Translations under genes and position numbers: made by a program
Shown here: positions 31,589 to 39,488 of the stretch, in pieces
How the letters are laid out: every line of letters starts with the position of its first letter
Numbering within the stretch: the first letter of the stretch is position 1
From: Pacificoceanicola sp048553275
Lineage (GTDB): Bacteria; Pseudomonadota; Alphaproteobacteria; Rhodobacterales; Rhodobacteraceae
Direction: 5' to 3'
DNA length: 64,000 nt
Assembly (NCBI RefSeq): GCF_048553275.1
Contig: NZ_JBLZMW010000007.1
Span: 124,001-188,000 of the forward strand
Notes under the pieces: model-generated
Told to the model about the DNA's origin: nothing
What the model saw: the letters and a program-made list of their open reading frames with translations, nothing else
Databases searched by the model: none

Positions 31589-32530
31589 ATGACGAAGATA
31601 CTCACCGTCACCTTCAATCCCGCGCTCGATCTGGCCACCAGCGCTGCGCGCGTCGCCCCAAATCTCAAACTCCGCTGCGCCCCCGAAACCGCCGAGGCGG
31701 GCGGCGGTGGGGTCAATGTGGCCCGGGCCATCACGCAATTGGGCGGCTCCGCACAGGCCTGGGTGGCGCTTGGCGGTCCAAACGGTGAGGCGCTCGGCGC
31801 CTTGCTCGACGGAATGGGTCTTGATTGGGTGCGCATCGACGCGCCCGGCGGCACCCGACACAGCTTTTCGGTCACCGATGACGCCAGCGGCGATCAATAC
31901 CGCTTTGTTCTCACCGGTCCGGTCTGGACCGAGGCGCAACTGAATGCGGTCTTGGAACGCATTGCAACGGACACCGACGACGATTCGTTCATCGTCTTCT
32001 CCGGTTCCATGCCGCCGGGGTCGAAACCGGGCTTCCTGCCCCGTGCCATCGACCGGCTCGGTGCGCGGCGCGTGGTCATCGACACCTCCGGTCCGCACCT
32101 GACCCATCAGGCCAAAGGCATCGCCCCCGCGCCTTACATCTTGCGGATGGACAGCCACGAAGCGCGCGATCTGTCGGGCTTGCCGCTGGACACCCGTCTC
32201 GACAGCGCGCGCTTTGCCGAAATTCTGCGCCAGCGCGGCGCCGGTTCGATCGTGGTGATCGCTCGGGGCGCAGACGGCTCCGTGATGGCCGAACCCGGCG
32301 GCCTCTGGCACGTCACCGCCGCCAACGAAGGCGTGGTCAGCGCCATCGGCGCCGGAGACAGCTTTGTCGGCGGCATGGTCATGGGTCTGGCCGGGGGGCA
32401 ACCCCCGCAGGAAGCCCTGCGCATGGGCGCCGCCGCCGCCAGCGCCGCCGTCCTGAGCGAAGGCACACAGCTGTGCTTGCCGCAGGACTACGCCCGGCTT
32501 CTGCCGATCACCGCGCTCACCCGGCTGTAA
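31589..32530 (+). CDS. PfkB-family sugar kinase, 1-phosphofructokinase-like
   Basis: 313-residue ribokinase-fold kinase. It begins ILTVTFNPALDLA, the start typical of the 1-phosphofructokinase/6-phosphofructokinase II group, with the substrate motif GGGGVNVARAITQLGG (about 38-53) and the ATP/catalytic motif SAIGAGDSFVGGMVMG (about 252-267, catalytic aspartate in GAGDS). The neighbours do not include a fructose PTS, so 1-phosphofructokinase is not supported by context; 6-phosphofructokinase II or tagatose-6-phosphate kinase are alternatives. AGAGG precedes the ATG. Confidence 0.83.
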   Translation: MTKILTVTFNPALDLATSAARVAPNLKLRCAPETAEAGGGGVNVARAITQLGGSAQAWVALGGPNGEALGALLDGMGLDWVRIDAPGGTRHSFSVTDDASGDQYRFVLTGPVWTEAQLNAVLERIATDTDDDSFIVFSGSMPPGSKPGFLPRAIDRLGARRVVIDTSGPHLTHQAKGIAPAPYILRMDSHEARDLSGLPLDTRLDSARFAEILRQRGAGSIVVIARGADGSVMAEPGGLWHVTAANEGVVSAIGAGDSFVGGMVMGLAGGQPPQEALRMGAAAASAAVLSEGTQLCLPQDYARLLPITALTRL

Positions 32531-32588
32531 ACCGCCGGAAACACAGCGTTCACTGGTCCTCCGCGATTCGCTGTGACAGGAATTGGTT

Positions 32589-33116
32589 ATGCGTCTGTTT
32601 GTCTCTCTCAACCTGCCCGAAGACCCGCTCACCGTGCTGAGTGCCGTTCAAGACCGCCTGCCCGGCGATCTGCGCCGCGTGCCGGAGGAGAACTTGCATC
32701 TGACCATGGCCTTTCTTGGCGATGTGTCCGAAGATCTTGCCCAGGCCGCCCATGAGGGGCTGGAAACCATTCGCGCGCCGAAGGTCGATCTGGCGCTGAC
32801 CGGCGCCACAGTCTACGGCGGTCGCCACGGGCAAGCCCTGGCGCTCGAAGCGGAAGGAGAGGCTCCGCTGCACGAGCTGCACGACCGCATCCGCGCCCGC
32901 CTGCGAGGCGCGGGTGTTACGCTCGAACGCCGTCGCTTTCGCCCGCACGTCACCCTCGCCCGCCTGCCCGGCCGCGTGGACCCCGGCCCGGCCCTTGCCG
33001 CGCTTTGCACCGCGCATGTCCCATCGTTTTCGGCCCATAGCTTCAGCCTGATCCAATCCACGCTGCATGATGCGGGTGCCATTTACGAACCACTGGCCAC
33101 CTATCCGCTTGGCTAA
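32589..33116 (+). CDS. thpR: RNA 2',3'-cyclic phosphodiesterase
   Basis: 2H-phosphoesterase of 175 residues (formerly 2'-5' RNA ligase LigT). The two catalytic HxT motifs are HLT (H37-T39, in NLHLTMAFLG) and HVT (H120-V-T122, in FRPHVTLARL), at the normal distance. It begins MRLFVSLNLP. ATG 32589 preferred over TTG 32583 because AGGA lies 8 bases upstream of the ATG. It is 58 bp after the kinase gene and 38 bp before the zincin gene. Confidence 0.92.
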   Translation: MRLFVSLNLPEDPLTVLSAVQDRLPGDLRRVPEENLHLTMAFLGDVSEDLAQAAHEGLETIRAPKVDLALTGATVYGGRHGQALALEAEGEAPLHELHDRIRARLRGAGVTLERRRFRPHVTLARLPGRVDPGPALAALCTAHVPSFSAHSFSLIQSTLHDAGAIYEPLATYPLG

Positions 33117-33154
33117 CCCTTTCCGGCGGCGCGACGATCCCCCATATCCAGCCC

Positions 33155-33535
33155 ATGGATCAAAATGACTTCCTCAAAGTGGCACAGGACGCGGTCGACA
33201 CCTTCCCCGCGCCCTTTCGCAAGAGCGCGTTGGAAGTGCTCATACGGATCGAGGAATACCCCGATCCGCAAACCCTTCAGGAATTGGAGATCGACGATCC
33301 GTTTGATCTGACCGGCCTTTACAGCGGGATTCCGATGACGGAGAAAAGCTTCGCCGACCCGACCCCTTGGCCCGACACGGTCACCCTCTACCGCCAGCCA
33401 ATCCTTGCCGAATGGCGCGACCGCGGCGACGTGGACCTGCCGGATCTCATCACCCATGTCGTCGTGCATGAATTCGCGCACCACTTCGGCTGGTCAGACG
33501 ATGATATCGCTTTGATCGATCACTGGTGGGAGTAA
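33155..33535 (+). CDS. Zincin-like metallopeptidase family protein
   Basis: 126-residue minimal metalloprotease-like protein. Near the C-terminus is HEFAHHFGWSDDD, that is HExxHxxGxxD with H105, E106, H109 and D115 as expected for the zinc site and catalytic glutamate. The middle LYSGIPMTEKSF and LYRQPILAEW are also family features. Proteins of this small family are widespread in alphaproteobacteria; substrates are unknown. The ATG lies 38 bp after thpR, so co-transcription is likely. Confidence 0.88.
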   Translation: MDQNDFLKVAQDAVDTFPAPFRKSALEVLIRIEEYPDPQTLQELEIDDPFDLTGLYSGIPMTEKSFADPTPWPDTVTLYRQPILAEWRDRGDVDLPDLITHVVVHEFAHHFGWSDDDIALIDHWWE

Positions 33536-33539
33536 TGCC

Positions 33540-34118
33540 CTACCGGGCTGCCGCGCGCCGCATCATCATCTCGTGAACGGCCTGCATGCCCCGCTCGGCC
33601 ATGTCGCTGACCTCGGCGGCATGGGTATGCAGCGCCGCGATCAATTCCGGATCGTCAGAGGTCTGCACCACCACCAATCCCTCCTCGGTCACCTCGACCG
33701 CTGACTTGATCCCCTCCGCGCGGGCAAAGACGATGTCGAGCGTTGGGCTCTGGATGAACACCTGAGGATCGCTCTTTTGCCCGACCCTGTCGATCATCCC
33801 CACGGCATGGCTGACGATCGCATCCATGACCTCCGGAACATCGGAACGCGTCACGGTACGAATGCCGTTCGGCAGATTTTCGACGCTGCGTTCGATCGAC
33901 CGGAAATTACGGAACATCACCGCCATCTCCGCACTTTCCTCCGGCGTAGCATCCAACCCACGCAGTCCCGGCATGGTCATTTCGTCATGTCCGGTGCCGT
34001 CCGCGCCGTGCGTATGGCCCATCCCGCCGCCATGCATCATCTGGGCCGATGCACCTGATGCGGCAATCACCGCAATCAGACTGATCGCACCCAAACGCAG
34101 AAACAAACCAAAATGCAT
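33540..34118 (-). CDS. Exported protein with Met/His-rich N-terminus, unknown function
   Basis: 192 residues with a signal peptide (about 1-26, ending GASAQ). The mature protein starts with a Met/His/Gly-rich stretch, MMHGGGMGHTHG followed by GHDEMTMPG, which looks able to bind copper or another soft metal. The rest (about 55-192) is predicted alpha/beta with no motif I recognise; the C-terminus is again rich in Met and His (MQAVHEMMMRRAAAR). Start at ATG 34118 with GGGAGAG upstream. A 20-bp inverted repeat lies 57 bp upstream. I do not know the family; periplasmic metal handling is a guess from composition. Confidence 0.75.
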   Translation of the reverse strand: MHFGLFLRLGAISLIAVIAASGASAQMMHGGGMGHTHGADGTGHDEMTMPGLRGLDATPEESAEMAVMFRNFRSIERSVENLPNGIRTVTRSDVPEVMDAIVSHAVGMIDRVGQKSDPQVFIQSPTLDIVFARAEGIKSAVEVTEEGLVVVQTSDDPELIAALHTHAAEVSDMAERGMQAVHEMMMRRAAAR

Positions 34119-34174
34119 CACACTCTCCCGACCCCGCGCCAAGAGACTGGCACATTTGCGACAGACTTAAGATA

Positions 34175-34194
34175 ACATTCCATTCACAGAATGT
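34175..34194. promoter_or_regulatory. Inverted repeat, candidate operator of the Met/His-rich exported protein
   Basis: ACATTC (34175-34180) and GAATGT (34189-34194) around an 8-base spacer, extended by AT pairs to ATNACATTC/GAATGTNAT. It lies 57 bp upstream of the minus-strand ATG at 34118 and 105 bp upstream of the plus-strand gene at 34300. Confidence 0.45.
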
Positions 34195-34234
34195 CATCCA
34201 GAACAGACTGCCTCCCGCGCGGGTTGTGGCTGAT

Positions 34235-34264
34235 TTGACTGAATCGCGCGAATCAACCTAAACT
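34235..34264 (+). promoter_or_regulatory. Candidate promoter and palindrome upstream of the VPLPA-CTERM gene
   Basis: TTGACT (34235-34240) and TAAACT (34259-34264) are 18 bp apart. Between them lies TGAATCGCGCGAATCA (34240-34255), a near palindrome centred on TCGCGCGA. A further TTGACG follows at 34264. Read by eye only. Confidence 0.3.
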
Positions 34265-34299
34265 TGACGTAAGGTAAAGTTATTTTAAGGAGAATATTC

Positions 34300-35133
34300 A
34301 TGCTCAGGACAATCGCACTGACGGCAACCCTCGCCCTCGCGGCGACCGGGGCAAGCGCCGCAACCGTCAATATTTTCGCTGCGGCCACCGCCAACACAAA
34401 CCTGACGCCGCAGGACAACACTACGGACAACGCCTCGGGCAGCACGATCACGACGCCGGTGTATTCCGTATCGGCCAGTGCCGCTTCCGGAAGCACGTCT
34501 GGTTCGTCCAGCTTCACGGCCAACGGCGACGCGGGGACCCTCCGGTCGTTCAGCACCATGTCCGGCAACAACGGCGACGGGACCGGTGACGGCAACACGA
34601 ACGCAGGCGGCACTCTCACCGAGACTTTCACCCTCACGGGATCCGGTACGTTTACGGCAAGCATCCTTATTGACGGCATGTGGGACCTTACACGAACATT
34701 GCCCGGCGGCGGGCCCGGCATCCCGGCATGGCAAGTGCAATCGAGGGTAATGATCGGGACGGGCGGCAGCTATGACTCGCTCTGCCTTGGCACCTCCTGT
34801 AGTCCTTCACTGAACACTGCGAACAGCGGGTCTATCGAGGGTTACGCGCTGTCGGTTTCATCGGCCTACACCCTTGGTGCATCCTCCACCACGATCGCCG
34901 TCGAGTTCTACCTTATAACACAATTGCTCGCGGGCAACGGAACCATCGACTTCGGCAACACGGCGCAGCTCTGGGTTGAAACCACGGGAACATTGCAGGC
35001 TACCGCCGCAGACCCGGACTTTCTGTCGGCATCCAGCCTTGCCGCGCCCGTCCCACTTCCCGCAAGTGCATGGTTGCTGCTGTCGGGTCTCCTCGGGATC
35101 GGTCTGCTCCGGCGCAAAGGCGCGGCTGGCTGA
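34300..35133 (+). CDS. VPLPA-CTERM sorting domain-containing exported protein
   Basis: 277 residues with a signal peptide (about 1-20, ATGASAATV), a low-complexity Ser/Thr/Gly/Asn-rich body (about 25-240) and a C-terminal sorting signal: APVPLPASAWLLLSG, a hydrophobic helix LLGIGLLRR and a basic end. This is the VPLPA variant of PEP-CTERM found in Rhodobacterales, expected to be recognised and cut by an exosortase. Two cysteines (LCLGTSCS) may form a disulfide. AAGGAG precedes the ATG. No exosortase or EPS gene is in the window. The body looks like a surface or matrix protein; its role is unknown. Confidence 0.9.
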   Translation: MLRTIALTATLALAATGASAATVNIFAAATANTNLTPQDNTTDNASGSTITTPVYSVSASAASGSTSGSSSFTANGDAGTLRSFSTMSGNNGDGTGDGNTNAGGTLTETFTLTGSGTFTASILIDGMWDLTRTLPGGGPGIPAWQVQSRVMIGTGGSYDSLCLGTSCSPSLNTANSGSIEGYALSVSSAYTLGASSTTIAVEFYLITQLLAGNGTIDFGNTAQLWVETTGTLQATAADPDFLSASSLAAPVPLPASAWLLLSGLLGIGLLRRKGAAG

Positions 35134-35136
35134 TCC

Positions 35137-36798
35137 TCAGCCCTCATCCCGCCAGCGGTTCACGATCGGATAGCGGCGGTCGAGCCAGAAGGCGCGGCGC
35201 GTGAGCCGGGCCCCCGGCGCGGACTGGAAGCGCTTGTATTCGCTGATGTAAAGCAGGTGCTCGACCTTCTTTACATCCTCCCGCGCATAGCCCGCCGCGA
35301 TGCAGTCGGACACGCTCGCCTCGTCGTCCACCAGCATTGTCAGGATGCCATCCAGCACCGGGTAATCCGGCAGGCTGTCACTGTCCTTCTGATCTTCGCG
35401 CAGCTCCGCCGAGGGCGGTTTGGTGATGATCCGCTCCGGGATCACCTCGCCCGCCGGTCCACCCATCCAGTCGCGATGATTGGCATTGCGCCAGCGGCAC
35501 GTCTCGAAGACACGCGTCTTGTACAGATCCTTGATCGGGTTGTAGCCGCCCGCCATATCGCCGTAGATCGTCGCATAGCCCACCGCCACCTCGGACTTGT
35601 TGCCCGTGGTCAGCAACATCTCCCCGAACTTGTTCGACAAAGCCATGAGCAGCAGACCGCGCAGCCGCGACTGGATGTTCTCTTCCGTCAGATCCGGCTG
35701 GGTTCCCTCGAACAGCGGCGCAAGCGTGTTGGTGATCGCGTCCCGCCCCTCGGTGATTGGCACGAAGTCATAATGCACGCCCAGCGCTTCCGCGCAGGCC
35801 TTTGCATCTTCAAGACTATGCTCGGATGTATACTCCGACGGCAGCATCACACAGCGCACATTCGAAGGCCCCAAAGCATCCGCCGCAATGGTCGCCACCA
35901 GCGCCGAGTCGATGCCGCCCGACATGCCAAGCAGCACCTTGCCGAACCCCGTCTTGCGGCAGTAGTCGCGCAGGCTCTCGACCATGACGCGGTAATCCTG
36001 CTCCCAAGCGCCTGGATGCTGGACGAACGCGCCATCCCGCGCCCGCCAGCCCTCCGGCGTGCGGTCGAAATCGACATGGGTGATGTCTTCGTCGAAAACC
36101 GGCGACTGCACCGCCGGACGCCCGTGCGGGTTCAGCACGAAAGAGCCGCCATCGAACACCTGATCGTCCTGCCCGCCGCACATGTTCAGGTAAACCAACG
36201 GCAAACCCGTCTCCACGACCCGCGCCACCATGTGGTTCTGCCGCGTCTCGTATTTATTGCGGAAGTAGGGTGAACCGTTCGGAACGACAAGGATCTCCGC
36301 CCCGCTCTCGGCCATCGCTTCCGCCACATCGGGATACCACGCATCCTCGCAGATCGGGATCCCAAGACGCACGCCACCGACCGACACCGGCCCCTGCATC
36401 CGCTCCCGCGAGAACAGGCGGACCTCGTCGAAGACGTTGAAATTCGGCAGGAAAAACTTGTGTGTCACGGTTTGAACGGCACCGCCCGACAAAATGTAGT
36501 AGCTGTTGTGCAGCTTGCCATCCTCACCCGGACATGGCCCCCCGATGCCCAGAACAGGCCCATCACCACAGGCAACGGCCAGCGCTTCGATCTGATCCAC
36601 CGCGTCGCGCACGAACGCGGGCTTGAGGATGAGATCCTGCGTCTGATAGCCCACAGCGAACATCTCTGGCAGGGCCACGAACTGCGATCCGGCCTCGCGG
36701 CCCGCCTCCCAGGCGGCGCGCGCCTTGGCGATATTGCCCGTGATGTCCCCCACCGTGGGGTTCAGTTGAGCCAGCGTCAGGCGGAAGTGATCGCTCAT
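35137..36798 (-). CDS. nadE: NAD+ synthase, glutamine-hydrolysing
   Basis: Last step of NAD synthesis, amidation of nicotinate adenine dinucleotide. The 553 residues consist of an N-terminal nitrilase-type glutaminase domain with the triad E45 (ALPEMF), K114 (THKFFLPN) and C150 (GIPICEDAW), and a C-terminal ammonia-dependent synthase domain with the P-loop LLGMSGGIDSALVATIAADA, LLTTGNKSEVAVGYAT and the KPPSAELREDQKD loop. Start at ATG 36798 with GAGG upstream. Divergent from the MORN-repeat gene. It stands apart from pncA and pncB at the left of the window. Confidence 0.95.
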   Translation of the reverse strand: MSDHFRLTLAQLNPTVGDITGNIAKARAAWEAGREAGSQFVALPEMFAVGYQTQDLILKPAFVRDAVDQIEALAVACGDGPVLGIGGPCPGEDGKLHNSYYILSGGAVQTVTHKFFLPNFNVFDEVRLFSRERMQGPVSVGGVRLGIPICEDAWYPDVAEAMAESGAEILVVPNGSPYFRNKYETRQNHMVARVVETGLPLVYLNMCGGQDDQVFDGGSFVLNPHGRPAVQSPVFDEDITHVDFDRTPEGWRARDGAFVQHPGAWEQDYRVMVESLRDYCRKTGFGKVLLGMSGGIDSALVATIAADALGPSNVRCVMLPSEYTSEHSLEDAKACAEALGVHYDFVPITEGRDAITNTLAPLFEGTQPDLTEENIQSRLRGLLLMALSNKFGEMLLTTGNKSEVAVGYATIYGDMAGGYNPIKDLYKTRVFETCRWRNANHRDWMGGPAGEVIPERIITKPPSAELREDQKDSDSLPDYPVLDGILTMLVDDEASVSDCIAAGYAREDVKKVEHLLYISEYKRFQSAPGARLTRRAFWLDRRYPIVNRWRDEG

Positions 36799-36950
36799 GG
36801 CCAGTCCTCTTCGATCCAGTCCCGGTCCAAATAGCAGATGCACGCCCAAGGGGAAGCCCGCTCCGGCAAAAGAGATTGCCCCGGCCCATGGCGTCCTTTA
36901 CGTTTCAGGTACAGAAGCAAAACCTTACGCAGGATCTGGGCAGGACGCGC

Positions 36951-38411
36951 ATGAAGCTGGCAGGCATCACTTTCACCCTCGCGGCGGCCGTCGCCGGCCT
37001 CGCTCTGGCGCAAACGAATGACGAGGTCGTCACCAAGCAATATGACGATGGCGGCGTCTACGAAGGCACCTTCCGGGACGGGCTTCAGGATGGCACCGGC
37101 ACCTATCGCCTTCCCAATGGGTACGAATACACCGGTGACTGGGTGCAGGGCGAAATCAAGGGTCAGGGCGTTGCCCGTTTTCCCAATGGCTCGGTCTATG
37201 AAGGCCAGTTCGCCAAGGGCAAACCCGAAGGGATGGGCAAGATCGTCTTTGCCGACGGCGGCACATACGAAGGCTCGTGGCTCGATGGCAAGATCACCGG
37301 ACAGGGCGTCGCGGTCTACGCCAACGGTGTGCGCTACGAGGGCGCGTTCCGCAACGCATTGCACCACGGCAAAGGCGTAATGACCTCCCCCGGCGGCTAT
37401 GTCTACGAGGGCGATTGGGTCAACGGGGTCAAGGAAGGCGCGGCCAAGATCACCTACCCGGATGGCTCGGTCTACGAAGGCCGCGTGGCGGATGGCGAGC
37501 GGGAGGGCTCCGGCAAACTGACCATGACCGACGGGCTGATCTACGAAGGCACCTGGCGCGACGGGCAGATCGACGGTCAGGGCAAGCTGATCCAGCCGAA
37601 TGGTGACGTCTACGAAGGCGCGCTTGTCGATGGCCGCCGCGAAGGCCGCGGCAAGGTCACCTACGCCAATGGTGACACATACGACGGCGAATTCAACAAC
37701 GACCAGCGCCACGGCACCGGCACCTTCAACGGCAAAGATGGCTATAGCTATACCGGCAATTGGGTTTCCGGCCAGATCGAAGGCAAGGGGCAGGTCACCT
37801 ATCCCGACGGCTCCGTTTATGCCGGCGACTTCAAGGGCGATCTGGCCAATGGCAAGGGCAAGATCACCTACCCCGACGGCTCTACCTACGAAGGAGATTG
37901 GGTCGATGGCGTGATCGAGGGCGACGGTATTGCAACCTATGCCAACGGACTGACCTATCAGGGCGGCTTTCGCAATGCGCGCAACGAGGGATTCGGGGTG
38001 ATGACCTACCCGGACGGCTACCGTTATGAAGGCAACTGGCAAGGTGGCCAGCGCCACGGCGCGGGCAAGGCAACCTACCCCGACGGAACAGTCTACGAAG
38101 GCCAGTTCCGCGACGGTCAACGTCACGGCCTCGGCACGATCGTGATGTCCAGCGGCTTCCGCTACGAAGGCGAATGGGACAAGGGCGAGATTTCCGGCCA
38201 GGGTCTCGCCACCTACGCCAACGGCGACGTTTACGAAGGAAGCTTCCGCAATGGCAAGCGACAGGGGCAGGGCATCATGCGATACGCCACCGGGCAGCAA
38301 GCCAGCGGGGAGTGGATCAACGGCGCGCTGTCCTCCGACGGCGCCACAACCAGCAATGGCGTGACCCCGGAAAACCCCACCACCCCGGAACCGGCCGCCG
38401 ACAACAACTGA
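36951..38411 (+). CDS. Exported MORN-repeat protein
   Basis: 486 residues: a signal peptide (MKLAGITFTLAAAVAGLALAQ), then 18 clear MORN repeats and a degenerate 19th from about residue 38 to 455, each about 23 residues with the YEGxWxxGxxxGxGxxxxxxG pattern, and a short Thr/Pro tail. MORN repeats form extended beta-hairpin ladders that can bind phospholipids or serve as scaffolds. Start at ATG 36951 because the signal peptide begins there. Its stop overlaps the next start (TGATG at 38409-38413), so it is coupled to the glycosyltransferase gene. Function unknown; a periplasmic or envelope scaffold is likely. Confidence 0.88.
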   Translation: MKLAGITFTLAAAVAGLALAQTNDEVVTKQYDDGGVYEGTFRDGLQDGTGTYRLPNGYEYTGDWVQGEIKGQGVARFPNGSVYEGQFAKGKPEGMGKIVFADGGTYEGSWLDGKITGQGVAVYANGVRYEGAFRNALHHGKGVMTSPGGYVYEGDWVNGVKEGAAKITYPDGSVYEGRVADGEREGSGKLTMTDGLIYEGTWRDGQIDGQGKLIQPNGDVYEGALVDGRREGRGKVTYANGDTYDGEFNNDQRHGTGTFNGKDGYSYTGNWVSGQIEGKGQVTYPDGSVYAGDFKGDLANGKGKITYPDGSTYEGDWVDGVIEGDGIATYANGLTYQGGFRNARNEGFGVMTYPDGYRYEGNWQGGQRHGAGKATYPDGTVYEGQFRDGQRHGLGTIVMSSGFRYEGEWDKGEISGQGLATYANGDVYEGSFRNGKRQGQGIMRYATGQQASGEWINGALSSDGATTSNGVTPENPTTPEPAADNN

Positions 38412-39463
38412 TGGCGCGCATTCTCTTCGCGTTACCGCGCTTTCACACAAACCTGTGGTTCGCCGTCCGGGCCATGTTGGCCGCCGGACATGAACTGCAA
38501 ATCCTGGCAAACGGCAGCGGCAGCGGCGAGGATCACAGCCTGTTGACCCCACGGGTCATGGGCCGACATCCGGCGCAATCCGACGTCGACGCCGCCGTAG
38601 ACGCTTTTCAACCCGACCTCGTGGTCGTCCGCAACGCCTGGGCCCTGTCCCGGCGCGCAGCGCGGGCGGCACGGACGCGCAACATTCCGGCGCTGCTCTA
38701 CAATCTGCTTCCGATGAATGCGCCAACCTCGATACTGCGCCGCGCAGAGCTGGCCTGGAAAGGCTTGCCCCGACAGCGTATTACCCCGGTGCCTGGTCTG
38801 CCCGGCGCCTCGGGCCGGTCCGATCCCTTTGGCCATTATCTGCCCTGGCCGGTTGCCGCACTGCCAACGCCTGCGCCCCTGGCAAAGCCCGGCCCAGGGG
38901 CCAAGCTGCACATCGTCTGCATCGGAAAGCTTGGCCTGCCGCGCAAAAACCAGCCGGAGCTGATCGACGCGATGGAGGCCGCCGGTCTCGACGCGCACTA
39001 CCATGTCACCCTCGTCGGCTCCCCCGCCAAGAGCGACGACCCGAAGCAGGCCGAACATGCCGCCCGCATCGAGGCGCTGTCAAAACACGACTGGATCACC
39101 CTGCGCTCCGGTATCACCTTTGCCGATATGGCCAACGTCTACGCCTCCGCCGATGTCTGTGTCCTGCCCAGCTTCGCAGAGCCGCTCGGCGTCTCCCCCG
39201 TCGAAGCCATGGCCTATGGCGCGATCCCGGTGATTTCCTCCGACAGCGGTTCCGCAGGCTACCTGAGACAGGGCGAAAACGGTTTCATCATCGACATGCA
39301 TCAGCCGAAAACCGTCGCCGATGCGCTGCGCCGCATCGCAGAGGCACCCGCCCTGCGGCAGTCCCTCTCCGCCGCAGCCCGGCACAAGACCCAGACCGAC
39401 CTGTCGGAATCCCGCTTTCTCGAACGTCTCGACACCATCCTCGCCGCGCACATCCGGCGCTGA
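38411..39463 (+). CDS. Glycosyltransferase, family 4-like (GT-B fold)
   Basis: 350 residues. The C-terminal half shows the GT4 pattern: VCIGKLGLPRKNQPELIDAM, VTLVGSP, FADMANVYASADVCVLPSFAEPLGVSPVEAMAYG in pieces, with the conserved E-x7-E (EPLGVSPVE), then AIPVISSDSGSAGYL and GENGFII. The donor sugar and acceptor are unknown. The N-terminal acceptor domain is short (begins MARILFALPRFHTNLWF). Translationally coupled to the MORN-repeat protein by TGATG, so the two may work together in the envelope. Convergent with the photolyase gene. Confidence 0.85.
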   Translation: MARILFALPRFHTNLWFAVRAMLAAGHELQILANGSGSGEDHSLLTPRVMGRHPAQSDVDAAVDAFQPDLVVVRNAWALSRRAARAARTRNIPALLYNLLPMNAPTSILRRAELAWKGLPRQRITPVPGLPGASGRSDPFGHYLPWPVAALPTPAPLAKPGPGAKLHIVCIGKLGLPRKNQPELIDAMEAAGLDAHYHVTLVGSPAKSDDPKQAEHAARIEALSKHDWITLRSGITFADMANVYASADVCVLPSFAEPLGVSPVEAMAYGAIPVISSDSGSAGYLRQGENGFIIDMHQPKTVADALRRIAEAPALRQSLSAAARHKTQTDLSESRFLERLDTILAAHIRR

Positions 39464-39488
39464 ACGAAAGCGGACACCCGGCGCAAAC

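Noticed and set aside
34258..34290. MerR/LiuR-like box around TTGACGTAAGGTAAAG upstream of the VPLPA gene
   Set aside because: The symmetry is too weak and the spacing to a -10 is wrong; kept only as part of the low-confidence promoter region.
36951..38411. Tandem repeat DNA or CRISPR-like array
   Set aside because: The periodicity is 69 bases with coding-frame divergence and matches MORN protein repeats; there are no identical repeats with unique spacers.
36795..38552. Minus-strand open frame of 585 codons with regular repeats
   Set aside because: Antisense image of the MORN-repeat gene; the periodic look comes from the MORN codons.
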